From Flavobacterium ovatum (GTDB lineage Bacteria > Bacteroidota > Bacteroidia > Flavobacteriales > Flavobacteriaceae), in contig NZ_CP160035.1 in the NCBI RefSeq assembly GCF_040703125.1, positions 2,569,001 through 2,633,000 on the forward strand: a stretch of 64,000 bases of DNA. The letters run 5' to 3'. The position numbers and the translations under genes are program-made. Below, one piece after another: positions 1-8,742 of the stretch. The number at the start of each line of letters is the position of its first letter. Position 1 is the stretch's first letter. The notes below the pieces were generated by a model that saw only the letters and a list, made by a program, of their open reading frames with translations, was not told the DNA's origin and did not search any database.

Positions 1-1
1 T

Positions 2-469
2 ACTTCAAATAGTAAATTAAAAGGCATCAAGACGATTAAAGAATTGCAAGAGTATTGCAATTATTATAATAAAGTTGGAAAACTCTGTAAGAAGAACGGA
101 CTCAAGTTTGTGTACCACAACCATGCCGATGAATTTTTAAAGGTCGAAGGTGTAACCATTTATGATTACTTTCTTCAAAATACCAATTCGGACTATGTTT
201 ATTTTCAATCAGATTTGTATTGGATGCATAAGGGAGGTGTGAATCCTATAGATTATTTCAAAAACTATCCCAACCGATTTATTAGTTGGCATGTAAAAGA
301 TTACAAAGAATTAGGCGAAAGTGGAAAAATAGATTTCAAGGATATTTTTAACTATCAAAAAATAGCTGGAGTAAAGTACATCTTGTCTGAAGTGGAAGAT
401 TATAATTTTCCGCCTTTGTATAGTGTCGACTTAGCTTGGGAATATATTTATTATGAATTATTGAAATAA
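2..469 (+). CDS. Sugar phosphate isomerase/epimerase, C-terminal part
   Basis: The reading frame is open from the window edge, so only the C-terminal ~155 residues are seen and the true start lies upstream. The sequence matches the xylose-isomerase-like TIM barrel family: a YHNHADEF strand (metal-site type His/Glu), a QSDLYW segment, a WHVKDY segment and a closing SEVEDY strand, all typical of the metal-binding strands of this family. These enzymes isomerise or epimerise sugars or sugar derivatives in cytoplasm or periplasm. The neighbours (ThuA, SMP-30 lactonase, xylanase) fit a carbohydrate-use locus. The exact substrate cannot be told. Confidence 0.8.
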   Translation, partial: TSNSKLKGIKTIKELQEYCNYYNKVGKLCKKNGLKFVYHNHADEFLKVEGVTIYDYFLQNTNSDYVYFQSDLYWMHKGGVNPIDYFKNYPNRFISWHVKDYKELGESGKIDFKDIFNYQKIAGVKYILSEVEDYNFPPLYSVDLAWEYIYYELLK

Positions 470-588
470 TCCACCACCAACTGAAAGTTTTACTAACTAT
501 TTTTTGCCACAGATTATTAGAAAGTGGCGGCACTTTGACAATGCGGTACTAAATTTAATTTAGATTAAAACCTAAATTATTATTTGCG

Positions 589-652
589 AAAATCTGCCAA
601 ATCTGCGTGCAAACTTTTTTCACGCAGATTTTCGCAGATGTAGCAGATTTTA
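589..652. repeat. REP-like intergenic inverted repeat
   Basis: The 317-base gap between the isomerase and ThuA genes holds a palindrome with 11-bp arms (AAATCTGCGTG at 599-609, CACGCAGATTT at 621-631). Related AATCTGC/GCAGATT words flank it on both sides. It looks like the dispersed extragenic palindromes common in Flavobacteriia. No gene is seen in the gap. It could help end transcription, but it is followed by mixed sequence rather than a clear T run. Confidence 0.6.
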
Positions 653-786
653 AAAGAGTTAACTAGAGTGAACAATGGTAGCAATGATTAATCAGTATAT
701 AATCTGTGGCTATATTTTTTCAAACAGAATCAAAATGAACTATAGCATATCGTTTTAGTCATGCCCGTAACCAATAAAATTAAATT

Positions 787-1551
787 ATGAAACCATTTAA
801 AATGAAATACATTTTACTAACCCTATGTATCCTAACGATGATGAAAGCCAATGCGCAAGAGCAATTTCGTGTTTTATTGTTTACCCAGCATGATACTTGG
901 CATTACAATTCTATCCCTGTCGCTGTTGAAGCATTCAAAGAAATGGCAGCCGAAAATCAGTTTAAGTTTGATTGGACCCAAAGACCAGACGATCTAATAA
1001 CAAAATTACCAGAATATGATGTGGTGATATTCATGAATGCCAATGCTAATTTTTTGACACCAAAACACATGGATGCTTTAAAAGCATTTATGAAACGAGG
1101 CGGTGGCTTTGTAGGCATACACGGTACGGCAGATGGTGAAAACGATAACGCTTGGTTTGATGGTCTAGTAGGAGCGAAATTTGTAAATCATCCAAAATTA
1201 CAAGCAGCCATTGTAAACGTTGCCAATCATGATTTTCCAGCAACATGGCATTTACCCAATAAATGGCTTCGTTCTGATGAATGGTATAACTTTAAAAACA
1301 TGAACCTCGATAAACTACATATTCTATTGACCGTTGATGAAGCTTCTTATGACTTTACTGCCGGTTATGATGCGATCCCGTTGAAAGGGATGGGAAAGGC
1401 ACATCCTATTGCATGGTATCAAGAGTATGAAGGTGGAAGATCGTTTTACACCGCTTTGGGTCATAAACCAGAATCGTTTAAAGATAAAAACTTTTTAAAC
1501 CACATTTTTGGCGCTATTTATTGGGCTAAAGGCGATTCAATTAAAAAATAA
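787..1551 (+). CDS. ThuA domain protein, secreted
   Basis: 254 residues. An N-terminal signal peptide (residues ~1-23, ending ANAQ) precedes a ThuA-like domain (trehalose-utilisation family, class I glutamine amidotransferase-like fold). Recognisable segments are TQHDTWHYNS, the YDVVIFMNANA strand, the RGGGFVGIHGTAD turn, and the GRSFYTALGHKPESF motif near the end, all hallmark ThuA sequences. The family is linked to sugar metabolism and its members are often exported in Bacteroidota; the reaction is not settled. It is 14 bases upstream of the SMP-30 gene, so the two are probably co-transcribed. Confidence 0.88.
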   Translation: MKPFKMKYILLTLCILTMMKANAQEQFRVLLFTQHDTWHYNSIPVAVEAFKEMAAENQFKFDWTQRPDDLITKLPEYDVVIFMNANANFLTPKHMDALKAFMKRGGGFVGIHGTADGENDNAWFDGLVGAKFVNHPKLQAAIVNVANHDFPATWHLPNKWLRSDEWYNFKNMNLDKLHILLTVDEASYDFTAGYDAIPLKGMGKAHPIAWYQEYEGGRSFYTALGHKPESFKDKNFLNHIFGAIYWAKGDSIKK

Positions 1552-1565
1552 ACTAACAATACAAT

Positions 1566-2504
1566 ATGAAAACTAAATCAAAAAAACAGATTTATAGCAA
1601 TTATCTAAATTTAATGGGCATCAGTTTTCTACTGATTGTAAATATGTCTTGCAAGGCGCAGAAAGACTTAAACAAAGCTATAATTGCCGATGGTGCGCAG
1701 CTTACTTTGGTTGCTGATGGATTCGAATTTACCGAAGGTCCTGCTGCAAACAAAAATGGAGATGTCTATTTTACAGATCAGCCCAATGACCGCATCCTGA
1801 AATGGAATGCCAGTGACAATACCGTTTCAGATTATATGAAACCATCCGGTCGCTCTAACGGATTGTATTTTGACAACCAAGGAAATTTATTGGCTGTTGC
1901 CGATGAAAAAAATGAAATATGGTCTATTGATGCAGATAAAAAAGTAACCGTGCTACTTGCTAATTTTGAAGGTAAAAAATTTAATGGTCCCAATGATCTT
2001 TGGGTAGATGCCAAAGGGGGTATTTATTTTACGGATCCTTATTACCAACGTACGTGGTGGCAACATCAAGAGCCACCGCAAGCATCAAAAAGGGTGTATT
2101 ATTTAGCACCAAATACAAAAATACCGACAATTGTAGCCGACGATAACTTCAATCAACCGAACGGAATTATAGGTACTCCCGATTGCAAAACCCTATATGT
2201 GGCAGACGAATCTGGTAAAAAAACCTACTCCTATACAATTGGTAAAAACGGCCAGCTTTCGAATAAAAAACTGTTTGCCAATATGGGTTCGGATGGGATG
2301 ACGATTGACAACCTAGGTAATGTTTACCTGACCGGAAAAGGCGTTACTGTTTTTAATAAAAAAGGGGAACAAATAGCACATATTGCTGTACCTAAAGATT
2401 GGACTGCCAATGTCACTTTTGGTGGACCAAAGCAAACCACACTTTTTATTACTGCCTTGGATTCGGTGTATACCTTAGCTATGGCCGTACATGGAGTGCG
2501 ATAA
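1566..2504 (+). CDS. SMP-30/gluconolactonase-like lipoprotein
   Basis: 312 residues. The N-terminus has a lipoprotein-type signal with the lipid-attachment Cys at ~29 (VNMSC). The rest is a six-bladed SMP-30/LRE propeller: FEFTEGPAAN, GDVYFTDQPNDRI, GRSNGLYFD, FNGPNDLWVD, YFTDPYYQR, NQPNGI and SDGMTID are the conserved metal-site and blade motifs. The family hydrolyses sugar lactones such as gluconolactone. Together with ThuA and the isomerase it suggests processing of an oxidised sugar in the periplasm or at the cell surface. The substrate is unknown. Confidence 0.88.
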   Translation: MKTKSKKQIYSNYLNLMGISFLLIVNMSCKAQKDLNKAIIADGAQLTLVADGFEFTEGPAANKNGDVYFTDQPNDRILKWNASDNTVSDYMKPSGRSNGLYFDNQGNLLAVADEKNEIWSIDADKKVTVLLANFEGKKFNGPNDLWVDAKGGIYFTDPYYQRTWWQHQEPPQASKRVYYLAPNTKIPTIVADDNFNQPNGIIGTPDCKTLYVADESGKKTYSYTIGKNGQLSNKKLFANMGSDGMTIDNLGNVYLTGKGVTVFNKKGEQIAHIAVPKDWTANVTFGGPKQTTLFITALDSVYTLAMAVHGVR

Positions 2505-2538
2505 GTACAAGTAATATTTAATGACGTTTTCTTTGTCA

Positions 2539-2557
2539 GGCTGAGCTTGTCGAAGCC
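2539..2557. repeat. Extragenic GGCT...AGCC palindrome
   Basis: GGCTGAGCTTGTCGAAGCC, followed by CCTTTTT, lies between the lactonase and xylanase genes. This word is a frequent intergenic palindrome in Flavobacteriia (general knowledge). It may act as a weak terminator for the lactonase transcript. Confidence 0.5.
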
Positions 2558-2631
2558 CCTTTTTAATAATTATACTCTATTTGTCATTACAATAGGTTGG
2601 AATACATTTTTCTATTAATAAACAAAAAACC

Positions 2632-3828
2632 ATGAAAAAAACAAAGTTCACAGTAAATAAAATGGCCACAATTATGGGTGTTTTATCATTATCATTCACA
2701 GCTTGCACTGCTCAAAAAGTGAAAACTACTGCTGTTTCGAAAACAGTAACAACTACTGAAAATGTAACATTAAAAGATGCCTTTAAAAACTACTTTTTAT
2801 TAGGTAGTGCCATAAATGATGCTATCGTTTCGGGTAAGGATAACGCTTCTCAAACAATTATAAAAAGGGAGTTCAATACCGTAACTCCCGAAAACTGTAT
2901 GAAAGCGGAAGTTGTATGTCCGTCACCGGGAATTTATGATTTTACATTGGCTGATGCCTATGTTGCTTTCGCCAAAGAAAACAAGATGTTCGTTATGGGG
3001 CACACCTTGATATGGCACAATCAAACGCCTGCATGGTTTTTTACAAACGATAAAGGAGCGCCAAATTCGCCAGAAGAACAAAAAGAGCAATTACGTACGC
3101 ACATCAAAGCGGTTGCTGGTCGCTATGCTGGAAAAGTACAAGCATGGGACGTAGTAAATGAGGTGATAGATGATAATGGTAAATACCGACCTACAACATG
3201 GGTAAATGGTATTGGCGATGGAGACGAAATGGTTCGCTTAGCCTTCAAATATGCGAGTGAATATGCCCCTAACACCGAATTGTATTATAATGATTTCAAT
3301 GCTTGGCGTCCAGAAAAAAGAGACGGAATTGTTCGTATGATTAAGATGCTTCAAGATGCCGGAATCAGAATTGATGGAGTTGGGATTCAAGCACATTGGG
3401 GTTTAAATTTTCCTAAAACGGAATACATTCAACAAGCTATTGATGCTTATGCGGCTTTAGGAATCAAAGTAATGATTACAGAATTAGATGTGGATGTATT
3501 GCCAATTACCAAGGAAGGTCAAATAACTGGGAAAAGCATGATGGAGCCTCAGTATCAATTAGAGGAGTTCGAAACCTTTTTAGACCCGTATAAAAATGGT
3601 TTGCCGAAATCGGTAGAACAGCAACTAGCGAATCGTTACAAAGAATTCTTTGCAATTTTTGTAAAGAACAAAGATAAAATAAGCAGAGTCACTTTGTGGG
3701 GATTGCAAGATGGTATGTCTTGGAAAAATGACTACCCAATTCCAAATAGAACAAACTACCCACTTTTGTATAATAGAAATTTCGAACCTAAATTGGCGAG
3801 ACAAGCAATATTGGAAACTGTAAAGTAA
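2632..3828 (+). CDS. Endo-1,4-beta-xylanase, glycoside hydrolase family 10, lipoprotein
   Basis: 398 residues. A lipoprotein-type signal has Cys at ~25 (SFTAC). The remainder is a full GH10 TIM barrel: substrate-binding GHTLIWHNQTPAWF, the acid/base glutamate in WDVVNEVIDD (E177), the YYNDFNAW strand, GIQAHWG, the nucleophile in ITELDVD (E284), and a closing WGLQDGMSW. It cleaves internal beta-1,4-xylosidic bonds in xylan, probably at the cell surface. The last ~76 codons recur as broken copies at 5865-6102 and 9710-9832, so the locus has been rearranged downstream. Confidence 0.95.
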   Translation: MKKTKFTVNKMATIMGVLSLSFTACTAQKVKTTAVSKTVTTTENVTLKDAFKNYFLLGSAINDAIVSGKDNASQTIIKREFNTVTPENCMKAEVVCPSPGIYDFTLADAYVAFAKENKMFVMGHTLIWHNQTPAWFFTNDKGAPNSPEEQKEQLRTHIKAVAGRYAGKVQAWDVVNEVIDDNGKYRPTTWVNGIGDGDEMVRLAFKYASEYAPNTELYYNDFNAWRPEKRDGIVRMIKMLQDAGIRIDGVGIQAHWGLNFPKTEYIQQAIDAYAALGIKVMITELDVDVLPITKEGQITGKSMMEPQYQLEEFETFLDPYKNGLPKSVEQQLANRYKEFFAIFVKNKDKISRVTLWGLQDGMSWKNDYPIPNRTNYPLLYNRNFEPKLARQAILETVK

Positions 3829-3868
3829 AATTTAGTTGTTGGTGAATTGAACTTTTATCTAAACTATT

Positions 3869-3898
3869 AAACGCTTTCTGAAAAGGGAGCGTTTTTTG
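3869..3898 (+). terminator. Rho-independent terminator of the xylanase gene
   Basis: The stem AACGCT / AGCGTT closes a short loop and is followed by a T run, 40 bases after the xylanase stop. Confidence 0.7.
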
Positions 3899-3978
3899 TT
3901 TTGTCTGGTTTTTAAAGTCGAATTCCTTTACGAAAAGCAGTTTTGTGGGGTGCGGTCTATGGCAGAGCGGCTTTTTTT

Positions 3979-4057
3979 ACATAATGTTATTATAGAGCAT
4001 AGGGGTTTACCAATTGAAAGATAGCGTTTCTGTATGCTCTATAATACTCAATTATGT
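3979..4057. repeat. Long interrupted inverted repeat
   Basis: In the 371-base gap between the xylanase and fic genes, ACATAAT..ATTATAGAGCATA (3979-4001) is mirrored by TATGCTCTATAAT..ATTATGT (4033-4057). The 11-bp core (TATAGAGCATA) is perfect, and a ~31-base spacer lies between the arms. This could be a small mobile-element remnant or a structured 3' element. No gene is seen here. Confidence 0.5.
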
Positions 4058-4199
4058 AACACTGCTTGGGGAAAAGCTTTTTTGTTGCCCTTACCATAAA
4101 TTTCTTTTTAACCGTAAACGTTCTAGGGGGTGCAAAAACTTTTGGAGCGTTGGCAAAGGAGTGCCTTAAAGCTGAATGAGATAATGAATTGATAAAGGT

Positions 4200-5678
4200 T
4201 TATTGGATAATCTTTAATTTTGCTTCGTCGTGCTCTTTGAAAGCATTACTTAATTCTAATTGCAATTCTAATTCATCTATAGTATTTGCTTTTAGTGTTG
4301 CGCTAAAATCTTGTGCTCTTTGCAACATTTTTATATAAGCTAATGGATCCTTTTGTCTTGTTAGTCTCCTTAAAGCACCTAAATAATCATCACGATATAC
4401 TGTTGGAATTATTATTCTTGATTGGTCTGCTTTGACCAATTCTGCATTCATCATTACTCTTGCTATTCTTCCATTTCCGTCTAAAAATGGGTGAATTTCA
4501 CTTACCATAAACATAATGTAAGCCGCTTTTGCAAATGGGTCTGTTAGTGCTTTGTAAAAATCAAAACCTTTTATTAATGTACCTTTTACTAATTCAAAAT
4601 CGACAAAAAAAGTTTCTCCAGCACGGTTATTTTTATCTTTAAATACGCCTGGCATTTTTGATACTCTTGCTTCCAAAAGAAATCGGTGTCTGTATTGAAG
4701 AATGGTAATGAATTCTTCTGGAGAAGCTGGTGTAACATTCATTTCGATTTTATTACTGAGCAATTTATATGTTCCCAATATATCGTGAGAGTCTTCGTCT
4801 CGATTGAGCATTGGAGTATCAGTTTGGATAATATTTTTTGCTTCGACCACTTCAAATCTAGTTCCTTCGATATAATTTGAAAAGTAGGATTCAAAGAAAG
4901 CGAAATTTTGAAAAGCTGTATTAGTTGTATTTCTATCTATCACATTTTTGAATTCTCTTTGTTTTAGTTCTAGGAATAATATTTCAAACAAATCTATTCT
5001 TGATTGGTCATAAGGATTTCCAAATGCTCTTGCAATGGCTCTTGGAGAGGATAATATTTTGGATGGTTGCGTAGACAATAAGGCACTAATTAGTTTGTTT
5101 AACTTCTCAAACTCATTTTGCATTCCTAATTTATCAGCGATTAATTTTGCGTTATCTCTAATTTGATTTAGTCCGTCTTCACCTTTCACTTGAACTATTT
5201 TCTCTAGTTTATTTTCTAGTTCAGCAATTGAAATTGTTTTATATTCTGGTCCCGTTTTTCTTGACGGTTGTAGATTTTCTAAAAAAGCTCTTTCTTGTTG
5301 TGAAACAAATAATTCGCCCGAAAATGAATTGTCTCCTTCAATTGCTCCAATACCTTCCATAAAACGGATTGTTATTCCAGGTAACTTTATTTTTTTGGTA
5401 TAAGTATAGGTAACAAATATTTGTCCTGTAGCCGTTGGTTTAAATTCTATTGCGGAACGATGGCTTAATAATGCACCTGGATATAAATTTCCTAAAATTG
5501 ATAAAATATTTCTTTTGATAATAACCTCATCCGTGTCAATAAAGTTGGAAGTGAAGATACGAGGTGCAATTTTTTTAATTTTACCTGTACTTTCAAGCAT
5601 AGCAATTTGTTTTCTTATTTTTTTATCGCTTGAGGAATAAATAATTTCTTGAAGGTGTGTTGGGACAAAATTTTCCAT
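4200..5678 (-). CDS. Fic family protein with AbiEi-like N-terminal winged helix
   Basis: 492 residues. The Fic core is clear: HPFLDGNGRIAR at residues 396-407 matches the HPFxxGNGRxxR catalytic loop, with His396 as the general base for AMP transfer (or another nucleotidyl transfer) onto target proteins. SNYIEG at 267-272 fits the (S/T)xxxE(G/N) auto-inhibitory motif, so activity is probably held in check in cis. Residues ~1-130 look like the winged-helix and AbiEi-type antitoxin region (LSHRSAIEF), a DNA-binding module. The gene lies alone between two xylanase 3' ends, so it is accessory cargo. Target and exact reaction are unknown. Confidence 0.87.
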   Translation of the reverse strand: MENFVPTHLQEIIYSSSDKKIRKQIAMLESTGKIKKIAPRIFTSNFIDTDEVIIKRNILSILGNLYPGALLSHRSAIEFKPTATGQIFVTYTYTKKIKLPGITIRFMEGIGAIEGDNSFSGELFVSQQERAFLENLQPSRKTGPEYKTISIAELENKLEKIVQVKGEDGLNQIRDNAKLIADKLGMQNEFEKLNKLISALLSTQPSKILSSPRAIARAFGNPYDQSRIDLFEILFLELKQREFKNVIDRNTTNTAFQNFAFFESYFSNYIEGTRFEVVEAKNIIQTDTPMLNRDEDSHDILGTYKLLSNKIEMNVTPASPEEFITILQYRHRFLLEARVSKMPGVFKDKNNRAGETFFVDFELVKGTLIKGFDFYKALTDPFAKAAYIMFMVSEIHPFLDGNGRIARVMMNAELVKADQSRIIIPTVYRDDYLGALRRLTRQKDPLAYIKMLQRAQDFSATLKANTIDELELQLELSNAFKEHDEAKLKIIQ

Positions 5679-5794
5679 TAGTGGTGCTTTATTAAGTAAA
5701 ATTATACTTTATTTTCCACTAAAAATCATTTTTTGGGCGTTTTTTTCCACTAATAATGAATATTGAAATAAGACTGGACTTTTTTTTCCACTAA
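5670..5794 (-). promoter_or_regulatory. Direct repeats upstream of the fic gene, possible autoregulatory sites
   Basis: TTTTCCACTAA occurs at 5712, 5743 and 5784 (TTAGTGGAAAA on the coding strand). A fourth related copy, CTAATGGAAAA, overlaps the start codon. Repeats at ~31-41 base spacing just upstream of a gene for a winged-helix protein suggest operator sites. This is inference. Confidence 0.5.
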
Positions 5795-5864
5795 CTATAT
5801 ATGTTTTTTTAAATAATATTTTTTAATACTAGAATACTTTCTCTCATTTTACTTAAATCTTTAC

Positions 5865-6102
5865 TAAAAATGTTTTGCCGCAATCTGTAGAACAGCAATT
5901 AGCGAATCGTTACAAAGAATTCTTTGCCATTTTTGTAAAGAACAAAGATAAAATAAGCAGAGTCACTTTGTGGGGACTACAAGATGGTATGTCTTGGAAA
6001 AACGACTACCCAATACCAAATAGAACAAATTACCCACTTTTGTACAATAGAAATTTCGAACCTAAATTGGCGAGACAGGCTGTATTGGAGACTGTGAAGT
6101 AA
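5865..6102 (+). pseudogene. Xylanase 3' end, second copy (fragment)
   Basis: This matches the last ~76 codons of the GH10 gene (TLWGLQDGMSW to LETVK stop) nearly residue for residue. Most differences from 3591-3828 are synonymous third-base changes, and weak similarity continues ~30 bases past the stop. It has no start codon or upstream domain, so it is a fragment. The pattern implies origin from a separate allele or paralogue under selection rather than a very recent copy of the gene at 2632. Confidence 0.85.
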
Positions 6103-6337
6103 ATTGATTAGATGGTGATAACTTTTATCAAACTTTCTAGCTTTACTATATTCAATATTAGTTGAAGTAATGATAAAGTAGATTATAGTTTTGTAGTCGT
6201 TTTTTGCGTTTGGATCCTTGGTTAAATCTAAAAAAAATGACTTTTGCGGTTTCCCGTAAAATTCCTATTATTTTTAATTATATATTTGGCATCTAGATTT
6301 TGATTGTAAAAAAAATGTTTAACTCTTTAAAGTCAGA

Positions 6338-6781
6338 ATGAACCAAATTATGGACGAAAAAATTAATAAGTATGATGAAATATTGGAAAACACCAATCTT
6401 GCAATGCAAAAGGTTGACTCTGCTTTCCAGAATTGTAATTCTACATTGACTTTAGTAAATGGGGCTGTAGATAAAATTGCTTTAACGGTCTTACAAGTTA
6501 AAGAAATTGAAAAATCGATAAAAATATTTGATGGACAAGTTGAATTAATGTGCAAAGAATATGACATGAGAATTGAAAAATGTAAAATTCAAGCAAGTTT
6601 AGTGCAAAGTGTGTTAAGTGGGATGTCAAATAAAACAGATAAGATTCTTGATCAAATATTAAGTATGGATAGTTATAGCGATGATGTTAACTATATAAAC
6701 TATCGATCTGAATTAATCGCAACTTTAAGAAGTACATCTGATTGTATTTCTAATGTGTTTTTTCATTTTATTACAATTTAA
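6338..6781 (+). CDS. Hypothetical helical protein, first gene of a two-gene module
   Basis: 147 residues, not recognised. It is almost wholly helical in character, with heptad-like Leu/Ile/Val spacing through residues ~5-110, so a coiled coil is likely. It has no signal peptide or clear membrane segment. It is 12 bases upstream of the 410-residue membrane protein gene and is probably co-transcribed with it. Both lie between xylanase 3'-end copies two and three, so the pair is accessory. A defence or toxin role is possible but only a guess. Confidence 0.6.
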   Translation: MNQIMDEKINKYDEILENTNLAMQKVDSAFQNCNSTLTLVNGAVDKIALTVLQVKEIEKSIKIFDGQVELMCKEYDMRIEKCKIQASLVQSVLSGMSNKTDKILDQILSMDSYSDDVNYINYRSELIATLRSTSDCISNVFFHFITI

Positions 6782-6793
6782 AAAATATTAAAA

Positions 6794-8026
6794 ATGAGTA
6801 CAACAAAACAATTTCAATTTTTAAGAAAAGATATTGATTTAATTGAAAAAGAAATTATTGAGATATCAGAGATGGCTGCTCAAGTTTCAGAAAAATTTCA
6901 AGGTTTAGCAAATAACATCCAAAATGTTTCAGGCATTGTGGGGCTAATTGCAGGGAGAAAGGTAGGGAGTGCAACAAATTTAATTGGTGGTGCTATTGGT
7001 TTATTTGGAGATATTCATGCAGATATGAAGCGCGATGAGGCACTTGCTAAATTAGCTCCCAAAAAATTAGAATTATCAAGAGCTAAAACTGAAATCATAA
7101 CAAATTTTCGTGATACTTTAAATAATAGAAATGAAAATTTATGGGAACTATTTTTAATAGAGGCAAATAGACAGTATCAAATAAATGAACAATGGATGTT
7201 TGTTAGAGACCATGGGGATAATTGCGATTCTGCATTCTATTTATATGTGATGAATTTTCACATGATTCAAGTATGTGATTATCTGATAGAGCACTTTAAA
7301 TCTTGGGGTTGGTCAAATGGTAAAAATGATAGTACAACTGCAATTGAGCCTGATAAATCTTATATTTTGGAATACATTTTAAAAAATGTTATTTTAAATG
7401 AAAGTAGTTTTATTGAAGCTGTATCAAATGACACCTATACTGGTGGTGTTTGGTTACTTTCTCAACATGAAAGCCTATTTGCAGCCTATTTTCAAAATGT
7501 AATTTCAGAAGTAGATACTCCTAACGATAGAAATATTAAAAGAGTTGTAAATAGACAATCTTTTATAGCTTTAAAAAAGACTATAAAAGAATTAAATGTT
7601 ATTCAGAATAATGACAATTTAACATGGTTAAGAGAAAATAATATTTATTCACAAGCCAAAAATATATCTAAGCTTAAAACTTTGAATTTGTATTTTTTCA
7701 TGTATTTTTTTATTGGATCATCTAGTTTTATTCTATTTCAGAATTCATCATTGTGGCAATATGATTTTTTAGATATAATAAGTAAAAGTTTTGGGTTTAT
7801 TATGCTTGGAGTGTTTGCCGCATTATTTTTGACTGTCTTTGCAAGAATAGTTTTTTGGCGTAGTGAAGATGATGATATGGATGGAGATATTTGGTATTAT
7901 GGTATTTATCTTTTATTTACTGTGCTTACATTAGGATTAATGCCTATTGCTTTTTATAGATATAAAAAAAAGGAAGATAATTACTTTAATTTTATATATG
8001 GACTAAATGGAGTGATGAATATTTAA
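6794..8026 (+). CDS. Hypothetical membrane protein, second gene of a two-gene module
   Basis: 410 residues, not recognised. Residues ~1-40 are helical. Residues ~45-80 form a Gly/Ala-rich hydrophobic stretch (GIVGLIAG, LIGGAIGLFG) like a glycine-zipper membrane-active segment. A soluble middle part follows (~90-290). Three membrane segments lie near the C-terminus (~299-318, ~331-352, ~370-388), with an acidic EDDDMDGD loop between the second and third. The order and spacing relative to the helical protein suggest a two-component membrane system. Nothing shows its activity. Confidence 0.65.
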   Translation: MSTTKQFQFLRKDIDLIEKEIIEISEMAAQVSEKFQGLANNIQNVSGIVGLIAGRKVGSATNLIGGAIGLFGDIHADMKRDEALAKLAPKKLELSRAKTEIITNFRDTLNNRNENLWELFLIEANRQYQINEQWMFVRDHGDNCDSAFYLYVMNFHMIQVCDYLIEHFKSWGWSNGKNDSTTAIEPDKSYILEYILKNVILNESSFIEAVSNDTYTGGVWLLSQHESLFAAYFQNVISEVDTPNDRNIKRVVNRQSFIALKKTIKELNVIQNNDNLTWLRENNIYSQAKNISKLKTLNLYFFMYFFIGSSSFILFQNSSLWQYDFLDIISKSFGFIMLGVFAALFLTVFARIVFWRSEDDDMDGDIWYYGIYLLFTVLTLGLMPIAFYRYKKKEDNYFNFIYGLNGVMNI

Positions 8027-8109
8027 TTCTTAGAAATTCATTAAGTATAATTGATGTTTTTTGATGAGTTACTAAAAAATAGTTGGTGGATTAGAATAAG
8101 AAAGATTTA

Positions 8110-8142
8110 GGCTCAACAATTTTATATTGTTGAGCCTTTTTT
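8110..8142 (+). terminator. Strong rho-independent terminator after the two-gene module
   Basis: GGCTCAACAAT and ATTGTTGAGCC form a perfect 11-bp stem with a 5-base loop, followed by six T residues. Confidence 0.9.
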
Positions 8143-8307
8143 GATGTAAAATGAAATGTATTTTCCGTTTTTTGAATTCTTCCAATAATGCGGGTTGGTT
8201 TTTTGATTCTTTGAACCCAATAACTTAGGATTATTTTATGCTCATTTAAGGTTTTTATTTTACGTCTTTGTCCCGTCCTGAAATAGCGATACACAAAAAG
8301 TATCCTT

Positions 8308-8742
8308 ATGGAAAAACATGAAGAAACACGCTATGTTAAGCGAACGCAAAAAGATTACTCAATGTCTTTTAAATTGCAAATTGTCCAAGAAATTGAACGA
8401 GGACATCTTACGGCAACAGCTGCTACAAAAAAGTATGAAATTCAATGTAGAAAAACTGTAGTCAATTGGCTCAAGAAATTTGGTAACTTTGATTGGGAGA
8501 ACCAAACACCATTTACTATGTCAAAGTCACCAGAACAAAAGATAATGGAGCTTGAAGCCAAAGTAAAACTTCTAGAGAAGCAGAAGTCCTTTTTGGAACA
8601 ACAAGCCTTTGTTGCGGATAAAAAAGCAATCATTTTTGATATGATGATTGAAATAGCCGAGAAAGAATATCAAATTGATATCCGAAAAAACTCATCACCC
8701 GAACAATCGACCATTTTAAACAAAAAGAACAGCAAACAATAA
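8308..8742 (+). CDS. IS3-family transposase OrfA
   Basis: 144 residues. The N-terminal helix-turn-helix (YSMSFKLQIVQEIERG, CRKTVVNWLKKFG) is typical of IS3-type OrfA, followed by a leucine-rich coiled coil (~residues 75-100, LEAKVKLLEKQKSFLEQQ). It binds the IS ends and pairs with OrfB. Its stop overlaps the OrfB start (TAATG), with OrfB in the -1 frame, as usual in the family. Confidence 0.9.
   Translation: MEKHEETRYVKRTQKDYSMSFKLQIVQEIERGHLTATAATKKYEIQCRKTVVNWLKKFGNFDWENQTPFTMSKSPEQKIMELEAKVKLLEKQKSFLEQQAFVADKKAIIFDMMIEIAEKEYQIDIRKNSSPEQSTILNKKNSKQ

Noticed and set aside
8091..8294. 67-codon minus-strand frame
   Set aside because: It spans a strong terminator and the IS3 left end, so it cannot be an original gene.
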